A DNA stretch of 64,000 bases from Mytilisepta virgata (GCA_028015205.1 CM051514.1:34364150-34428149), one strand, 5' to 3'. Counted from the stretch's first letter, positions 34,274 through 47,235 are shown. Numbers and translations: made by a program. The notes: generated by a model not told the origin, from the letters alone.

Positions 34274-35388
34274 AACCAATCAAAATCAAAGATGGCCTCT
34301 GGCAGCCATGTTGTTCATCCAACTGGAACCAAAAGTAGAGTTCTTTCCATGCATCATTCCTGCCACCTTCGGTTAGTCTGCCAATTCCTGAGCAAATGAC
34401 AAAAAAACCTTTCCCATATGGTGTCAATGGAAACTTTGAACAGCCGCAGCCATCAGTTGAGCAAATGAATCTCAACCAAAAGTGGATCTTTTGTAGAGGG
34501 TGTTGCTATCATCAATTCTGCAGTTTCAAATATTTCAGAATGTGTTTGGGTGGAGAAGATTTTAGAAAATTGGCCAATCAAAATCAAAGATGACCTCTGA
34601 CGGCCATGTTGTTCATCCAACCGGAACCAAAGGTGGATCATTGGTCTTCCTGTCAACATTGGTTAAAATCTTCCCATTAGTTCCTGTGCAAATGACATAA
34701 AATTCCTTTCCCCTATGGTTTCAATGGACTTTGACCTGCTGCAGTCATCGGTTTAACGGATGACTCTCAACCAAAAGTGCATTGTTTGTAGAGGGTACTG
34801 TTGACATCAATCCTGCAAAGTTTCAATATATATCAGAATGTAGTTTCAGAAGAGAAGATTTTTGAAAATTGGCCAATCAAAATCAAAGATGACATCTGAC
34901 GGCCATGTTGTTCATCCAACCGGAACCAAAGGTGGATCATTGGTCTTCCTGTCAACATTGGTTAAAATCTTCCCATTAGTTCCTGTGCAAATGACATAAA
35001 ATTCCTTTCCCCTATGGTTTCAATGGACTTTGACCTGCTGCAGTCATCGGTTTAACGAATGACTCTCAACCAAAAGTGCATTGTTTGTAGAGGGTACTGT
35101 TGACATCAATCCTGCAAAGTTTCAATATATAATATCAGAATGTAGTTTCAGAAGAGAAGATTTTTGAAAATTGGCCAATCAAAATTAAAGATGGCCTCTT
35201 GTGGCCATGTTGTTCATCCAACCGGAACCCAAGGTGAACTGTTTGTAGAGATCTTTCCATACATCATTCCTACTAAGTTTGGTTTCAATCTGCCAAGTAG
35301 TTTCAGATATGAAGATCAAAATGTGAAAAGTAAAGACAAGGGACGACGATGACAACGAAAAGTGATAACTTAAGCTCACCTGGCCTAT
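34274..35388. repeat. Family A-like repeat with ~300-bp tandem units
   Basis: CCAATCAAAATCAAAGATG recurs near 34574, 34874 and 35174 with GGCCATGTTGTTCATCCAAC after it; ends TTAAGCTCACCTGGCC. Probably continuous with the element before it. Confidence 0.7.
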
Positions 35389-35400
35389 AGGAAAAAAATG

Positions 35401-36470
35401 TGTGAGTCTTCCAAGGAAGACATGTGTCGCCTGCGGACGTCAATTTTTACAAAAGATATTAAAATGTTCTAAAAATGAAATATATATTCACACCTTTGCA
35501 TTAAGGTTAATGCACAGAGAAAGTTTTATCAAATTGCTTTGAGTGGTTATGGAGTAGTTGAGGATAGAAGTTTTGAACCCCCCCCCCTCTTTTTTTCCAA
35601 AAATGTCAATTTTTACACAAAAAAAAATTTAAATTTTCTAAAAATGAAATATATATGCACATCTATGCATTAAGGTTAATGCACAGAAAGTTTCATCAAA
35701 TTCCTTTGAGCGGTTATGGGGTAGTTGAGGACAGCTGTTTTGACCCCCCCCCCCCCCCATTTTTTTGTTAAAAAAATGTCAATTTTTACAAAAAAAAATT
35801 AAATTTTTCTACAAATGAAATAAATATTCACAACTGTGCATTAAGGGTAGAACACAGAGAAAGTTTAATCAAATTCCTTAGAGTGGTTATGGAGTTTTGC
35901 TCCCCCCCCCCTTTTTTTTTTGCAAAAATGTCATTTTTTACATAAAAAAATTAAAAATTTTCTAAAAATGAAATATATATGCACAACTGTGCATTAAGAT
36001 TAATTCACAGTGAAAGTTTCATCTAATTCCTTTGAGTGGTTATGGAGTAGTTGAGGATAGAAGTTTTGACCCCCCCTTTTTTTCAAAAATGTCTTTTTTT
36101 ACAGAGAAAAATGTAAAATTTTCAAAAAATGAAATATATATGCACACCTGTGCATTAAGGTTAATGCACAGAGAAAGTTTCATCAAATTCCTTTGAGCGG
36201 TTATGGAGAAGTTGAGGATAGAAGTTTTGCCCCCCTTTTTTTGCAAAAATGTCAATTTTTACCCCAAAAAAATTAAAATTTTCTAAAAATGAAATATATA
36301 TGCACACCTGTGCATTAAGGTTAATGCACAGAGAAAGTTTCATCTAAATCCTTTGAGCGGTTTACGAGGAGTTGAGGATAGAAGAAAAGTGTGACGACGC
36401 AAGACGACGCAAGACGCAAGACGAAAGATAGTGATCCCTATGTGTCGACCATGCGTTCCGCAGGCGACAC
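35401..36470. mobile_element. Family C repeat (GTGTCGCCTGCGG...CCGCAGGCGACAC), copy 1
   Basis: Head TGTGTCGCCTGCGGA, tail TCCGCAGGCGACACA, exact inverted ends of about 15 bases. Five to six units of about 180 bases, each with TGCATTAAGGTTAATGCACAG and a run of C. ACGACGCAAGACG tract before the tail. Confidence 0.9.
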
Positions 36471-36575
36471 AAAAAGGAGGTATGATGAAACCAATCTTTT
36501 TCACATGGTTTATATTAATGTCTGTAAAGATGACCTTTCCATATAAAACAGGATATTCTACCACAAGAGTCATAC

Positions 36576-36727
36576 CTTTATGCTTTTAAGAACTTCAGCC
36601 AATTTCTGTTTACTTTCAGTCATTCCAAGCTGATCTAGGAATTCGATGATGGACCCAAGTTTCAATCTTTTCAGAGAAAATCTTTTAATGAAACTGTCAG
36701 CTTTCTTAATCAGTGAAGTAAAAATAC
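36576..36727 (-). CDS. Exon 12: X0 module, first half
   Basis: 152 bases, phase 1 in and 0 out, from IFTSLIKKADSF to LAEVLKSIK. Basic and helical, ending at the phase-0 intron that also splits X1 and X2. Acceptor CTGACAG, donor GTATGA. Confidence 0.7.
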
Positions 36728-37479
36728 CTGTCAGAACATGATAGAATGAAATATAATACTTTACAGTACTTGTATTAACTGGTGGAAATCAAAAAGATTC
36801 TTGTGGAAGGATTATTCTATTTAAAATAATGGGAAAAATTTCCTACCAGCAGTCGCAGTGAAAATGAGCACATCTGGTTTTTATTTACTATTATTGATTA
36901 AAGCAAAGCATTCAAATTTTTTATTATCATACTGCCTTACTTTTTATTGCACGAGTGTTGAGATAAAGAAGAGATTTTAAACTGATATGAATCTGGTTCT
37001 TTTGAGTGACTGTACTAGCTAGACTTTGTTGACCACTTGTTGTTTTTGTTTTTAAATGAAACCCAATTAAACTCTGCTAAACAGAAAACATGTGACTGAA
37101 GAATTTGGCTGGTTTTCAGAGGTTGCAGGCCAGATGTTTTCCATACTGCAATTCAGTTGGAAGCAAATAAAGTGAAGAAATTGATATTTGTGCTATCTTT
37201 GTATTACATTCTTTTTGTTTTTATTGGTTTGGCAAAGTCTTTCTTTCTTTAGTTTCTCTGTCATTCTTTGGCAGAAAGGGAAATTATATCTAGTATTAAA
37301 ACTACTTTTCTCAGAAAGAATGCTATGTAAACGAGCCATCCTAGATATACTATATATACAACTCCACTGTTTCCAACTGCAAGTTAGAGAATTATTATTC
37401 TTAAAAAAAATACTCTTCAGAAGTTCTTTTTTTCTATTCATATTCAATCACATTTATTTATTTACTGTAATGCTTATAC
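36728..37479. other. Intron, nothing recognised
   Basis: No repeat or exon seen; overlapping open frames on both strands at 37190-37450 look like chance. Confidence 0.55.
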
Positions 37480-37539
37480 CTGACACGGATGGTTCGCTAA
37501 AAGAAGTCTTTACTTTCGAAAACATCCCATCTGGATTGT
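37480..37539 (-). CDS. Exon 11: linker
   Basis: 60 bases, phase 1 in and 1 out: NPDGMFSKVKTSFSEPSVS. Ser-rich, no Cys. Acceptor ATTTCAG, donor GTATAA. It fits both neighbours in phase, which is the main reason to accept so short an exon. Confidence 0.65.
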
Positions 37540-37596
37540 CTGAAATTTAGAAAAGATTAATTGTAAATAAAAATGTATTGTTTTAAGACAGCTATT

Positions 37597-38510
37597 GTCC
37601 AGTCAAACTAAGTTTTAACCTCAAACTAATTGCAACAGAAAATGTTTTAGTTCTAATCTATAGCATTAAGCCCCAAATATACACAGAAAAAAGTCTCATA
37701 AAATCTAACTTGAGGAAAACTCAAAATCAGCATTTTTAATTTCCTATGGAAATTAACATTGGAAAGGGGAGATAACTCTGCAAAAATTAGTCTTTTTTTG
37801 TCAGTTTTTGGTAGATTTTTTTAAATTTCATGTAAAGTATGATACTTTGATGGGGTTATAAGTTCGTATTTGACTATATTATATAATCTTCTTCTCATGA
37901 AATGTACAAAACCAAAGTGTTACGGGTATTTTTATTTTTTTTGCACATTTTTCATTAAAGAAATTGCAAATTTGTGGCTTTGTGACCATTTTGAAAAAAT
38001 AATGTGAAAATTTGGTATTGTTTATATCTGTAAATTATATTTGATCAGCATCTACCTTGTTTAAAGAAACTTTAAACCACAAAAAGAAGAATATGTGCTT
38101 AATCATTTTTATTAAATTTGAGATTCTTTACCTTGACATGTTGAAAATTTAATAAATGGTCAACTAATGAATTACGAAATCTATGGTTGTAGCTTGATAA
38201 AAGATATGAAAACACCTTTGGAGTTGTTTGTTATACTCTAAAGATGGATAAAATACCAAGAATCAATACAGTTAAATTTTGTATCAACTTTTATTGATAT
38301 TTCTGCCTTTTTTGCAGAGTTATCTCCCATTTTTAATGCAAATCTCCATAGGAATTTTAAAATCGTGATTTTTTAGTCTTCCTCATGTTAGATTTTGTTA
38401 GACTTTTTTCTGTGTATATTGTGGGTATAATGCTAAAGATTAAAACTTAAAAATCTTCTGTTGCAATTACTTTAAGGTTAGGGTCAAATTTATGCTAGAT
38501 TGACTGGACT
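37597..38510. mobile_element. Foldback element with ~190-bp inverted ends
   Basis: Left arm starts GTCCAGTCAAACTAAG and reaches GGGAGATAACTCTGCAAAA near 37785; the right arm, from TTTTGCAGAGTTATCTCCC near 38317 to TTGACTGGAC near 38508, is its reverse complement at roughly 80%. The 530-base core is AT-rich with no coding potential. Located in intron 10. Confidence 0.8.
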
Positions 38511-38935
38511 ACTAATACATATAAACAAAAGAACTGTCAATCCAATTACAGAAAAAGAGTCTCTTTGTGAAGTTCTTTATGGCTAGAAATAGTTGAAAGA
38601 TATGTAAAAATTGAAAAAAATTTTAATGATAATTAAATATTAGTCAATTTTCATATAATATTCATTGATAAATATACTTTGAATTTGCTTTTCTTCACTG
38701 GATCTGGAAATTAATTTAAACTGATACCATGTACGTAACGTTACAATGTATAAAAAGTGCACAAAAGCAGCTGAAACATTTTTTTTAATTTCATAAACTT
38801 GAAATATCATCACATATTGTTCTTTTATATTTTATGAAACAAAGGCAAAAAAATCCAAAACATTAAAGTGCAAGTTTTAGGAAAATTTCTCCCACCATAT
38901 TATAATCATTACCCCTAGATAAGAAAGTTTTGATG

Positions 38936-39053
38936 TGTTTTATTAATCAATTCAATAAGGTATTGATAAGTGTGTGTTTTATTAATCAATTCAATAAGGT
39001 ATTGATAAGTGTGTGTTTTATTAATCAATTCAATAAGGTATTGATAAGTGATC
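38936..39053 (+). repeat. 39-bp tandem repeat, three copies
   Basis: TGTTTTATTAATCAATTCAA then TAAGGTATTGATAAGTG, three times, identical. 39 is a multiple of three, so it keeps an open frame by chance. Confidence 0.9.
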
Positions 39054-39159
39054 AAAAAAATAATTTGATCTTAGCAATCCGTGGTGGTCAGCCATGTTTT
39101 TTATCGGTGGAGCCACAATCGATGTGGGTGGAGTCCTATAACCTCAAAGTGATTAGAAT

Positions 39160-41815
39160 TGATATGTCATGGGCATACCTTTCAAAATGATTTGCAGGAT
39201 GAAAGGGAATGTTGTTTTTTTAAAGAAAAGAAGTTACATAACAACTTAAATAAATATAGTCAATGTTTAAAACTTATTTGATCACTTTGTATTTCTTCAT
39301 ACTCACATAAACAAAATATAACATTTCACATTGTTATAAACAAAACAATCTGTCACCTGCTAAACATGTTTATTACAAACAATTAGATGAGATTGTGTAT
39401 TATTTATTTGTTTAATTGTTTATGGATTCATTGAGGTGCTTCACAGGTAGATCGTGGGTATTCTTAAATAACCAGTCCAAATCGACACCTTGTTGTTTTC
39501 TAATTAACTAATGGGCAATAGTAAACTCAATATTAAATCCAAAGGAATAAAAATATGAACATCTTTATTGCAAACCTAATAACATAATTACCAATAATTT
39601 AGAAAATTAAATACATAAAAGAAAAATAAAGGCATTATCAAAATTGTGATTTTTTTTAAAAAGTAATAAAAAGTAAATGTATCTTTTTTGTCCTGATAAA
39701 AGGATTTATTATTCTCTCTCACAGAAAAACTTAGAACCCCTGGACATTGAATTTGAAAAAAAATTATTATGATTCAGAAACTATTGCATACTTACTCTTG
39801 ATTTTGGGATAGACCTAAAATTCTATATTTTTCTTAAGTTTTTTACAACCTTGGATGATTATTTATGATCTATGACAACTCCACCTTGAAAAAATGATTG
39901 GCGGTCACAATGCTGTGATTAGATGGATAACAGGTGTGAAATTTTTTCACAGTCCGATGGGTTACTGATCTTTCAATATACAAGAGGTGTGGCTTGGACA
40001 AATAATTGCAATATTCAACATAATTTCAACATTTATCGAGCAGTAAACACTAGGGGGTCTCCTAAATTTCATTCATAGGTAAATTTTTAAATGCAGGTCA
40101 TTTAACTGCACCCTAAGGATAAAGTCATACTTATTTTCGAATTGCAAAGTAAGTAATATTTACTGTCACTTGTGAGAATTTACTAAAGAAGATGGTTTCA
40201 CCCATTTATGGTTCCATCTGACATGAAAAACTTAAAATTAAGATTTCAGATTCGAACTTATATTATTTTTATTGTAGAATGACAGTGTGGGGAACTCATT
40301 TTTTTTCTCACTCGCCATTTTGGCGAGTACAGTCCTATTGTTGCTCACCAAATTTGCTATTAACTCGCCAAAATTTGAAACCATTTTGCAATGCTTGCCA
40401 AAAATCAAAGCAATATAATTTGATTCCACTCACCAAAATGGCTAGAATGAAAAAAAAATACTTCTCACACTGTCACCTGTCAACCATCATGGGTTGTCTT
40501 AATTAAAGTAATATAAAACTATATGTATTTTTGTTATCATTTTATTCAATCATCTATCTCATTCAAACTAGGTGAACTTTATGCAATATTTACAAACCAA
40601 AATAATGATATCGAACCCGGGTCCGTAAAATATCGAATTTCAAGATTTTATTTTCGTAAATAATGTTTCTTTAATAAAAAAAAAAAAATCAACTTGAACA
40701 TATTATTTGATATTTTAACAGTCTGATTTGTTTTACTTAACAATTTAAACAGAAAACACCGACATAAAACCGTTAAGCTAGGATGGGATTTCAGACACGG
40801 TTTTGTTCACGATTAGAACTGACGGAAACGTAAACAAAGTAAGGAATTGGGTTTTTATTTTAATTGGGGTATAAATAAAAGAAGCATGTCCTGGCGAGTA
40901 ACTGCATTTTGTAACTCTCCCCAGACTACCACTTGCCAAAATGAGGAGTATGCAGCTCCCATCACTCAACAAAAGTGAATGATACTCGATTTTGGTGAGT
41001 TGGCGAGCAGTGAGTTCCCACACTGTAATGATCAAACTTTGAAAATGTATCAAAATTTTTCTCTCATGATGCACCAGCAACATCATGAACGATTTGAAGA
41101 AAATGTTTGTCTTTCAGTGAAATACCTTTTTGGGCAAGGCTGTTGTTCATATAAAAATTTTAATTCAAAGGTCCAAAAATGAGTGAAATAGGGTGTTTTT
41201 CATTTAGCCATCTCTGACAACTTGTATTGCCGCTATTTCAGAAATTTCTTGCTGAATACAAAACATGTTCCTTAAAATGCAGCATTTTAAGGGTACTTAA
41301 TGATAGCTGAGAGTAAGTATTTCATTACATTTTGATTTTGGAATTCAAGGGGCCAAATCATACCACGTCCTTTGTTAATATTTTTTTTCAATGTTCTGAA
41401 CTGGGGTACAATTATTTTAATTCTTCATTTTTTCTAATTAAAATTTATCTTTACATATGAATATATTTGGTTAATGTGGTTTACCGAAGTTGGAATTGAT
41501 AACCGACATATATTCATTATAATTTTGTAATTACCCGCCTGTTCCACCATATAATAGCCATATGTAAATGGTAGCATGCTGTGGAAAAATCCTCTTTATT
41601 TTTACGATATATTTTGTAGGTCGTGACGTCACCATCTACACATTTGTCGGCAAGATGGCTGACTTTGTAATACTTCATTTTATAAAACAATTTGTTAAAA
41701 TACACATTTATTACTGTAAATTTCGGAATGACATTTTCTACAAATATATTAAAGTATATTTGCAATAAGTATTTTAATTTTGGAGCAGATTTGTCCTATC
41801 CCTTTAAGCCCAAAA
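39160..41815. repeat. Dispersed block P, copy 1 (interrupted)
   Basis: Starts GGGCATACCTTTCAAAATG and ends near TCCTATCCCTTTAAG; matches 54440-56455 in the same orientation. About 1.1 kb (roughly 40185-41370) is extra here and includes elements with CAGTGTGGG ends. No coding region recognised. Confidence 0.75.
40279..41030. mobile_element. Elements with ACAGTGTGGG inverted ends
   Basis: Left end ACAGTGTGGGGAACTCA at about 40279; GAGTTCCCACACTGT at about 41012-41026; a further inverse end (CTCACACTGT) at about 40463. AATG lies outside the outer pair. The interior CACTCGCCATTTTGGCGAG is palindromic. Probably a MITE with a nested or duplicated end. Confidence 0.5.
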
Positions 41816-41875
41816 CTAAATAAACAACACAAAAACTTGTTATTTCATATTTTTGCATCAACTTCTATTCCAATC

Positions 41876-42301
41876 AGGGTTCCCACAAAAAAAGTCATCT
41901 CAAATTCAAGGACTTTTCAAGGTGTTTTCCAGTGCTTTCTCATGATTTTCAAGGTCCTGTTTGTGGTCAAATGTACGCCATTTCGTTGGTTTTAAACATA
42001 AAACAAGATACTGTTACTTAAAACGCTCAAAAGATTACATACAGGAGACGTAGCAGATTCAATGTGAAATTGCTTTTTGTGTTACCCTTTATAAAGCAAC
42101 AGTAAGGCAATCAAATAATGATTTCTTAATGGTCACAGTAATAATGCGAAGTGGATCGAAAAAACGATTAAGGAAAAAAAACAAATCCGGTAAAATCCCG
42201 GATTTTCACAATTTTTCCAAATTTCAAGGATTTTTCAAGGCTTGGAAAATCTGAAATTAAATTCCAGGTCTTTTCCCGTGTTCCAGGTCGTGTGGGAACC
42301 C
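41876..42301. mobile_element. MITE with AGGGTTCCCACA ends
   Basis: Left end CAGGGTTCCCACA, right end TGTGGGAACCCT, about 426 bases, with internal AAGGACTTTTCAAGG / CAAGGATTTTTCAAGG. The CAGGGTTCCCA end is of the kind seen in hAT elements. Ends 24 bases from exon 10. Confidence 0.65.
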
Positions 42302-42325
42302 TTGCTAATTGAAAAGGAGTGACAC

Positions 42326-42473
42326 CTTTGGCAGCTTGAATATCTTCTCCAGGATCAGAATCTGCAGGTGGAGGATCAACAGGATCCACATCACTGTTTG
42401 GCATATCTGGTGTAGTATCATCTTCCCCTTTTTCATCTTCTCCGATCACCTTTCCAACAGCTCTGGTTTCAGA
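42326..42473 (-). CDS. Exon 10: acidic Pro/Asp linker
   Basis: 148 bases, phase 0 in and 1 out. Starts SETRAVGKVIGEDEKGEDD and ends DSDPGEDIQAAK; rich in Asp, Glu and Pro, no Cys. Probably an unstructured linker between the M23-like domain and the cassette region. A MITE-like element ends 24 bases from the donor (GTGTCA). Confidence 0.7.
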
Positions 42474-42727
42474 CTTTATAATAAAAGACGAAACTGTGAT
42501 ATCAAGTCACAAGACATATAACACTGGATCTAATGTAATCAAACTTAATGAAGAATTTTCTAAACAACATTATTATTTAGCAAAGGAACTAACAGGAAGC
42601 TCACTTTGAACCAATTTCATCATGATAAGTATTATTAATTTTATATTCCAATCCACATGACTTATTTTGTCCACTTCAAGCTTTTATTTTGATGCGATAT
42701 TGAAAGGCAATATAACTTTTCATTTAA

Positions 42728-42806
42728 TGATGACGGACATTGCAAAGCATTGATACCATGTGATGGCAATAGCTCACATAGCCCTTTGGGACAGGTGATC
42801 TAAAAA
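42728..42806. repeat. Family A tail fragment
   Basis: GATGACGGACATTGC, CCATGTGATGGCAATAGCTC and GGGACAGGTGATCTAAAAA match the tail of family A. Confidence 0.55.
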
Positions 42807-43349
42807 AACTAAGTTTATTTCATTTCATAGCATGTCAGCTTGTCAAAGAATGTGAGAGTTGTTCAAAATCTGCTGATTACAATGAAAATTACAGTTTACT
42901 CTAGGAAGTGACATTATAATGAAATTGTTGCATTATAAAACTCAATATAGTCACAGTTTCATCCTTCGTATCATTTTTATTTAATCTTTTGGACTATTCA
43001 ATGTAAAAACACAATAAAAAGTGCAGGAATTTCATCACTAAAATTATATATCCTACAACTGAACAACACTCAATTATAGACTGCAATTTTCATGAATATT
43101 GATGCTGAATTCATAAAACAAATGGAGCAACAACTTGGTAAGTACAGGATTTTATTTCATCTTACTATACTTACCATTCATTAAACAAGTCAATCTATGG
43201 AAGTCAACAAAGATCCCATAACAGCTAAAACCTGATTTTTGTCAGCTTTTTAAATTTCCTCAAAAATAGGTGACGAAAAATTAGATAAATTATGGTAATG
43301 CACCCATACATCTGGTTATTTCATTATTTAGTTTATACAATTATTAACT

Positions 43350-44030
43350 AGAGACTCCCAGGAGCCTGTATCACTCACCTAGACTATGTCCATCTTGACT
43401 TGCCTGGAATATTGCTGTCAAGTTCCAATTGTCTCACTGGTTTCAAACAAGAAGATCATTCCTTGAACTTTCCTATAAGGTCATAAGTTAAACTAAGTTC
43501 CGCTCTGGCGGCCATCTTGGATGACGGACAAGATCATCGGATATAATTCTGAAACAGAAGCACATAAGGACCATTGCTGTTTTGTTTTGTTCCAATTGGC
43601 CAATTGGTTTCAGACAAGAAGATCTTTAATTAAATTTCCCATAGGGTCCTATGTTAAACTAAGTTTGGCTGTTGCGCCCATCTTGGATTACGATCAGGGT
43701 CATCAGATAAAATTCTGAAATAGGACCACCTAAGCACCATTGCTGCCAAGTTTTGTTCCGATTGGCCCACTCGTTTCAGACAAGAAGATCTTTCAGTAAA
43801 TTTCCTATAGGGTCCTATGCTAAACTAAGTTCGGCTATGGCAGCCATCTTGGATGACGGGCAGGATCATCAGATAAGATTCAGAAAGAGGACCACCTAAA
43901 GACCATTGCTGCCAAGATTTGTTCCAATTGGCCTAGTGGTTTTAGAGGAGAAGATCTTTAAAAGAAAGTTTACAACGAAGACGGCGGACGACGCCAGATG
44001 CCAATAGCTCACCTGGCCCTAGGTGAGCTA
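43350..44030. mobile_element. Family A repeat
   Basis: Starts AGAGACTCCCAGGAGCCTGTATC and ends CTAGGTGAGCTAAAAA; internal units carry CTATGTTAAACTAAGTTC and GCCATCTTGGAT. Ends about 70 bases from the exon 9 donor. Confidence 0.75.
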
Positions 44031-44102
44031 AAAATCAGTTTCCATTTCTGAAATAGGTCTAAATATTCTGAGGTTCCTTTAGAAAATTGAAATTAATCTC
44101 AC

Positions 44103-44276
44103 CTTATAAACCAATTTGTAGTCATTACAACGTTCAATGTATGGCTGAAAAGTGAATGGTCTATCTTCTAAAAATCTTGTAGGATCTATATATTTTCCAT
44201 TCTTTTTCATTGTCAAATGAACATGGTTCGCACAGGGTGAACTGGAAGCTGTCCCTATTGTTACACCTGCTGAAAT
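44103..44276 (-). CDS. Exon 9: C-terminal part of the LECT2/M23-like domain (HVH motif)
   Basis: 174 bases, 58 codons, frame 0 to 0. Reads ISAGVTIGTAS then NHVHLTMKKNGKYIDPTRFL. HxH followed by xKNGKYxDPxxFL is the classic M23 C-terminal signature. Two Cys (SPCAN, ERCND). Donor GTGAGA. Together with exons 7-8 this is the firmest call after the vWA domains. Confidence 0.85.
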
Positions 44277-44504
44277 CTATAAATTCAATACATACAAGTT
44301 TTTAATCACATTCTTTTAAGGTCAACACCAGTTAACAACAAGGTTATGTCTGAATAACAGCAAATTAAATCTTTGTTCATCACTTTATGGAGAATCCCAT
44401 CCATCTAGCATATATGAAAAAAACTTAATTGTTATTTTTTGTCAGATAAAGGAAAATGATAAAAGAATAGTGGTACAGGACAGTGGTTAACCACTGCAAC
44501 TAGA

Positions 44505-44970
44505 AATCCATCTCTGTAGGTCCCACCGTAAATAACTTGTGTTCAAAGGGGTTCCCACATTTGACCTCAGTTATTGACCTTGATCTTTGACCAGGAGATT
44601 TATACAATAATCGACACCCCTTTTGACAGTGGTGAATAACCATGCCAAGTATCTTCACTTAACTTCAAACCATTCTCAAGTTATAGAGCAGACACGATCT
44701 CTACCATGGGACATGGGTTTCTCAACTTTGACCTAAGTTTTTGACCTTGACTTTGACCTACAAAGTTGTACATACATCGTGACACACTTTCTGGTGGTAG
44801 TTATTATCCAAGCCAAGTATAAACTTTGAAATCATAAAGGTGTTCAAGATATAGGGCAGACACGATTTGTTACGGACAGACAAACGGACGAATGGAAGGA
44901 CAAACGAAACAATTAACAGACTGAAGGACAGACGGACAGACTGATCACTATAGGGCGACTGCCACTAATG
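44505..44970. repeat. Repeat with GACC-rich units and ACGGACAGAC tail
   Basis: Two units with GGGTTCCCACATTTGACCTC / GGTTTCTCAACTTTGACCTA, TTCAAG(T/A)TATAG(A/G)GCAGACACGAT; then ACGGACAGACAAACGGACG. Ends TATAGGGCGACTGCC. Confidence 0.6.
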
Positions 44971-45006
44971 AAACCCAAAAAGTTCCTTTAAGAACCGAAA
45001 TCAAAC

Positions 45007-45635
45007 TAGAATCTCATAAGAGCCTGTATTGCTCATCTGAATTTAACTTGTCCACCTTAAGCATGACTAAAAATCTAAGTCTAACAGTCATTTTGGCGGG
45101 TTGACAGTCTGGATTACCAGATAAAATTCTGAAAGAGGAACATGTAAGGACCATTGCTGCCAAGTTTAGTTCCAATTGGCTCAGTGGTTTCAGACAAGAA
45201 GATTTTTAAATGAATATTCTCATAGGGTCCTATGTTAAACTAAGTTCGGCTGTGGCGGCCATCTTGGTTGACAGATTGGGTCATCGGACAAACTTCTGAA
45301 AGAGGACCTCCTCAGGACCATAGCTATCAAGTCTGGTTCCAATTGGCCATATAGTTTCATAGAAGATTTTTAAAATTCATCCCCCCTTTTTTCTATTCTT
45401 AGTAACAGCAGCCATATCCGTTGGAAGTCGGGGATGCCGGACAAAATTTTGGACGCAATTGGCCCAGGGTTTCATAGGAGATTTTTAAAGGAAAGTTTAC
45501 GCCTATGTTAAATTTTTAGCCATGTCGGCCATGTTGGTTGGCCGGGCACATTTTTTGAACTTGATACTCTAATGATGCTTGTGGCCAGATTTGGTTCCAT
45601 TTGGCCCAGTAGTTTCAGTGGGTCAGGTAAGCTAA
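45007..45635. mobile_element. Family A repeat
   Basis: Starts AGAATCTCATAAGAGCCTGT, ends GGGTCAGGTAAGCTAAT, with the same internal phrases as 43350-44030. The end is about 75 bases from exon 8. Confidence 0.7.
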
Positions 45636-45710
45636 TAAAAATGGTTTTCCGAAATAACACCTTACCTTGAACAAAAATAAAACTAGGCATAAGTATCAAA
45701 ACCTACTTAC

Positions 45711-45875
45711 TGGATTTTCAATGTAATCATCATCATTTGTATGAAGAATAGTATCCACAGGCTCCACGTTTGTTACAAATACTTCTATGTCTTTCAATGA
45801 TCCACCAGTAGCTTGGATACGTACTTCATTAGGTCTGTCCGATAGCATCACATAACCAGCAAAAGGTGCAACAAT
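45711..45875 (-). CDS. Exon 8: core of the LECT2/M23-like domain
   Basis: 165 bases, 55 codons, frame 0 to 0. Opens with IVAPFAGYVML, matching the APFxG strand of M23/LECT2 folds, followed by VRIQATGGSL and EVFVTNVEPVDTI, the position of the central strands. Acceptor TTTATAG, donor GTAAGT. Confidence 0.8.
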
Positions 45876-46904
45876 CTATAAAGTGATAAACATTTCTTTA
45901 AAACAAATGTTTTAAAATATCTAGAACATGCATTGTGTAAATGTATGTATATTATGTTTTGAGTTAACATGGACACAAAAAAAAAACTTCTCCCTTTTAG
46001 ATGTCACATAATGACAAAGAAAGGGAATGACTAAACAGAGTCTGGTAAAGTCTGGAGGCAAAATATCGGAATATATACATGTTTACAATATTTTCTTGTC
46101 GCAATAGTGCTTTTATATTATTTCATCAATTTAATAAAATGTGTCATAATTTATGGTTTGTTGCTCGTATTTACGAAGATTGACAAACATTTTCATTTAT
46201 TGTCATGGCAGAAAGAAAGTCTGGTCGAAAAATATTAGATTATGTACAAGTATGTCAATATTTTCTTGCAGTTTTTGATTAATGCCATTATTACTTCATA
46301 ATTTTGATAAAATATATATCAAAAATTGGTTTTTTATTTGTATTTTGAAACATTGAAAAACATTTTCTCTCGCTGTCATGATGGATACAAAGTTTGGTGG
46401 GGAAATACTATATTTAACATGAAAATAATGGAAATATACTAATTTCAGTTCATTATCTTAACCATTTAAAGATAAATGACAATTTTAACTAATTCAATTT
46501 TTACTAAAATTGATTCCAGTCTTTTTATTGGACTATTATATAGTTTGAAGTCGATGTAAACAACATCGCCATTATTATGTAAGGACTAATTTCAGAACAA
46601 ATCCAGAATGATGTAGAACTCTCCATCATATTCATATGTTACCAGACCAAAAGACGCGGAAGTGATTCTACTACCGGCTCCTTTTTTCGATTGAATTTTT
46701 TACTGAATCTATAAATATATTTCAGTACGAATTAAAAATTTAAGATAAATTACTTCTGGAAGAAAATAAAGAATAAAATAAACGAAAAATAAAGACATGA
46801 AAAATGCATTAATAAATTAAAAAATAGAAAAGGATAAATATATAAATAAATAACTTAAACTATATAAACAACAGATATAAAATAGATTGAAATAAATAAA
46901 ATTA

Positions 46905-47235
46905 TTATAGTTCATTCCAGAAACTACTGTGATATTTGGTACATTAATAATTCGCAAATAAATTCCAACCTATCCAGCAAATATGGCATATGAACTAAAT
47001 GTACTATGTCCACGTGTGGCTTTATATGTCGTGTGAGTTTTTGTGTACATTTATCCGGCAACTACGGCATATGAACTACAGTAATATGTCCATGTGCGGC
47101 TTTATATGTAACATACATTTTTGTGTACATTTTGTAGAGCACGAGAAAATGTCTTAGTCAGCGATGCATTGGGTAAAATGTCAATCAGACCTGGCAAATA
47201 TTTTGCATATAACCATCACAAGACCCTGTAAATAT
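46905..47235. repeat. Inverted relative of 31045-31220 and 27715-27772
   Basis: GGCATATGAACTA...GTGGCTTTATATGTC, twice, then CAGACCTGGCAAATATTTTGC..AACCATCACAAGACCCT. Confidence 0.65.

Noticed and set aside
37188..37550. 120-codon plus-strand open frame overlapping exon 11
   Set aside because: Low-complexity Phe/Leu-rich translation, antisense to exon 11; no codon or domain support.
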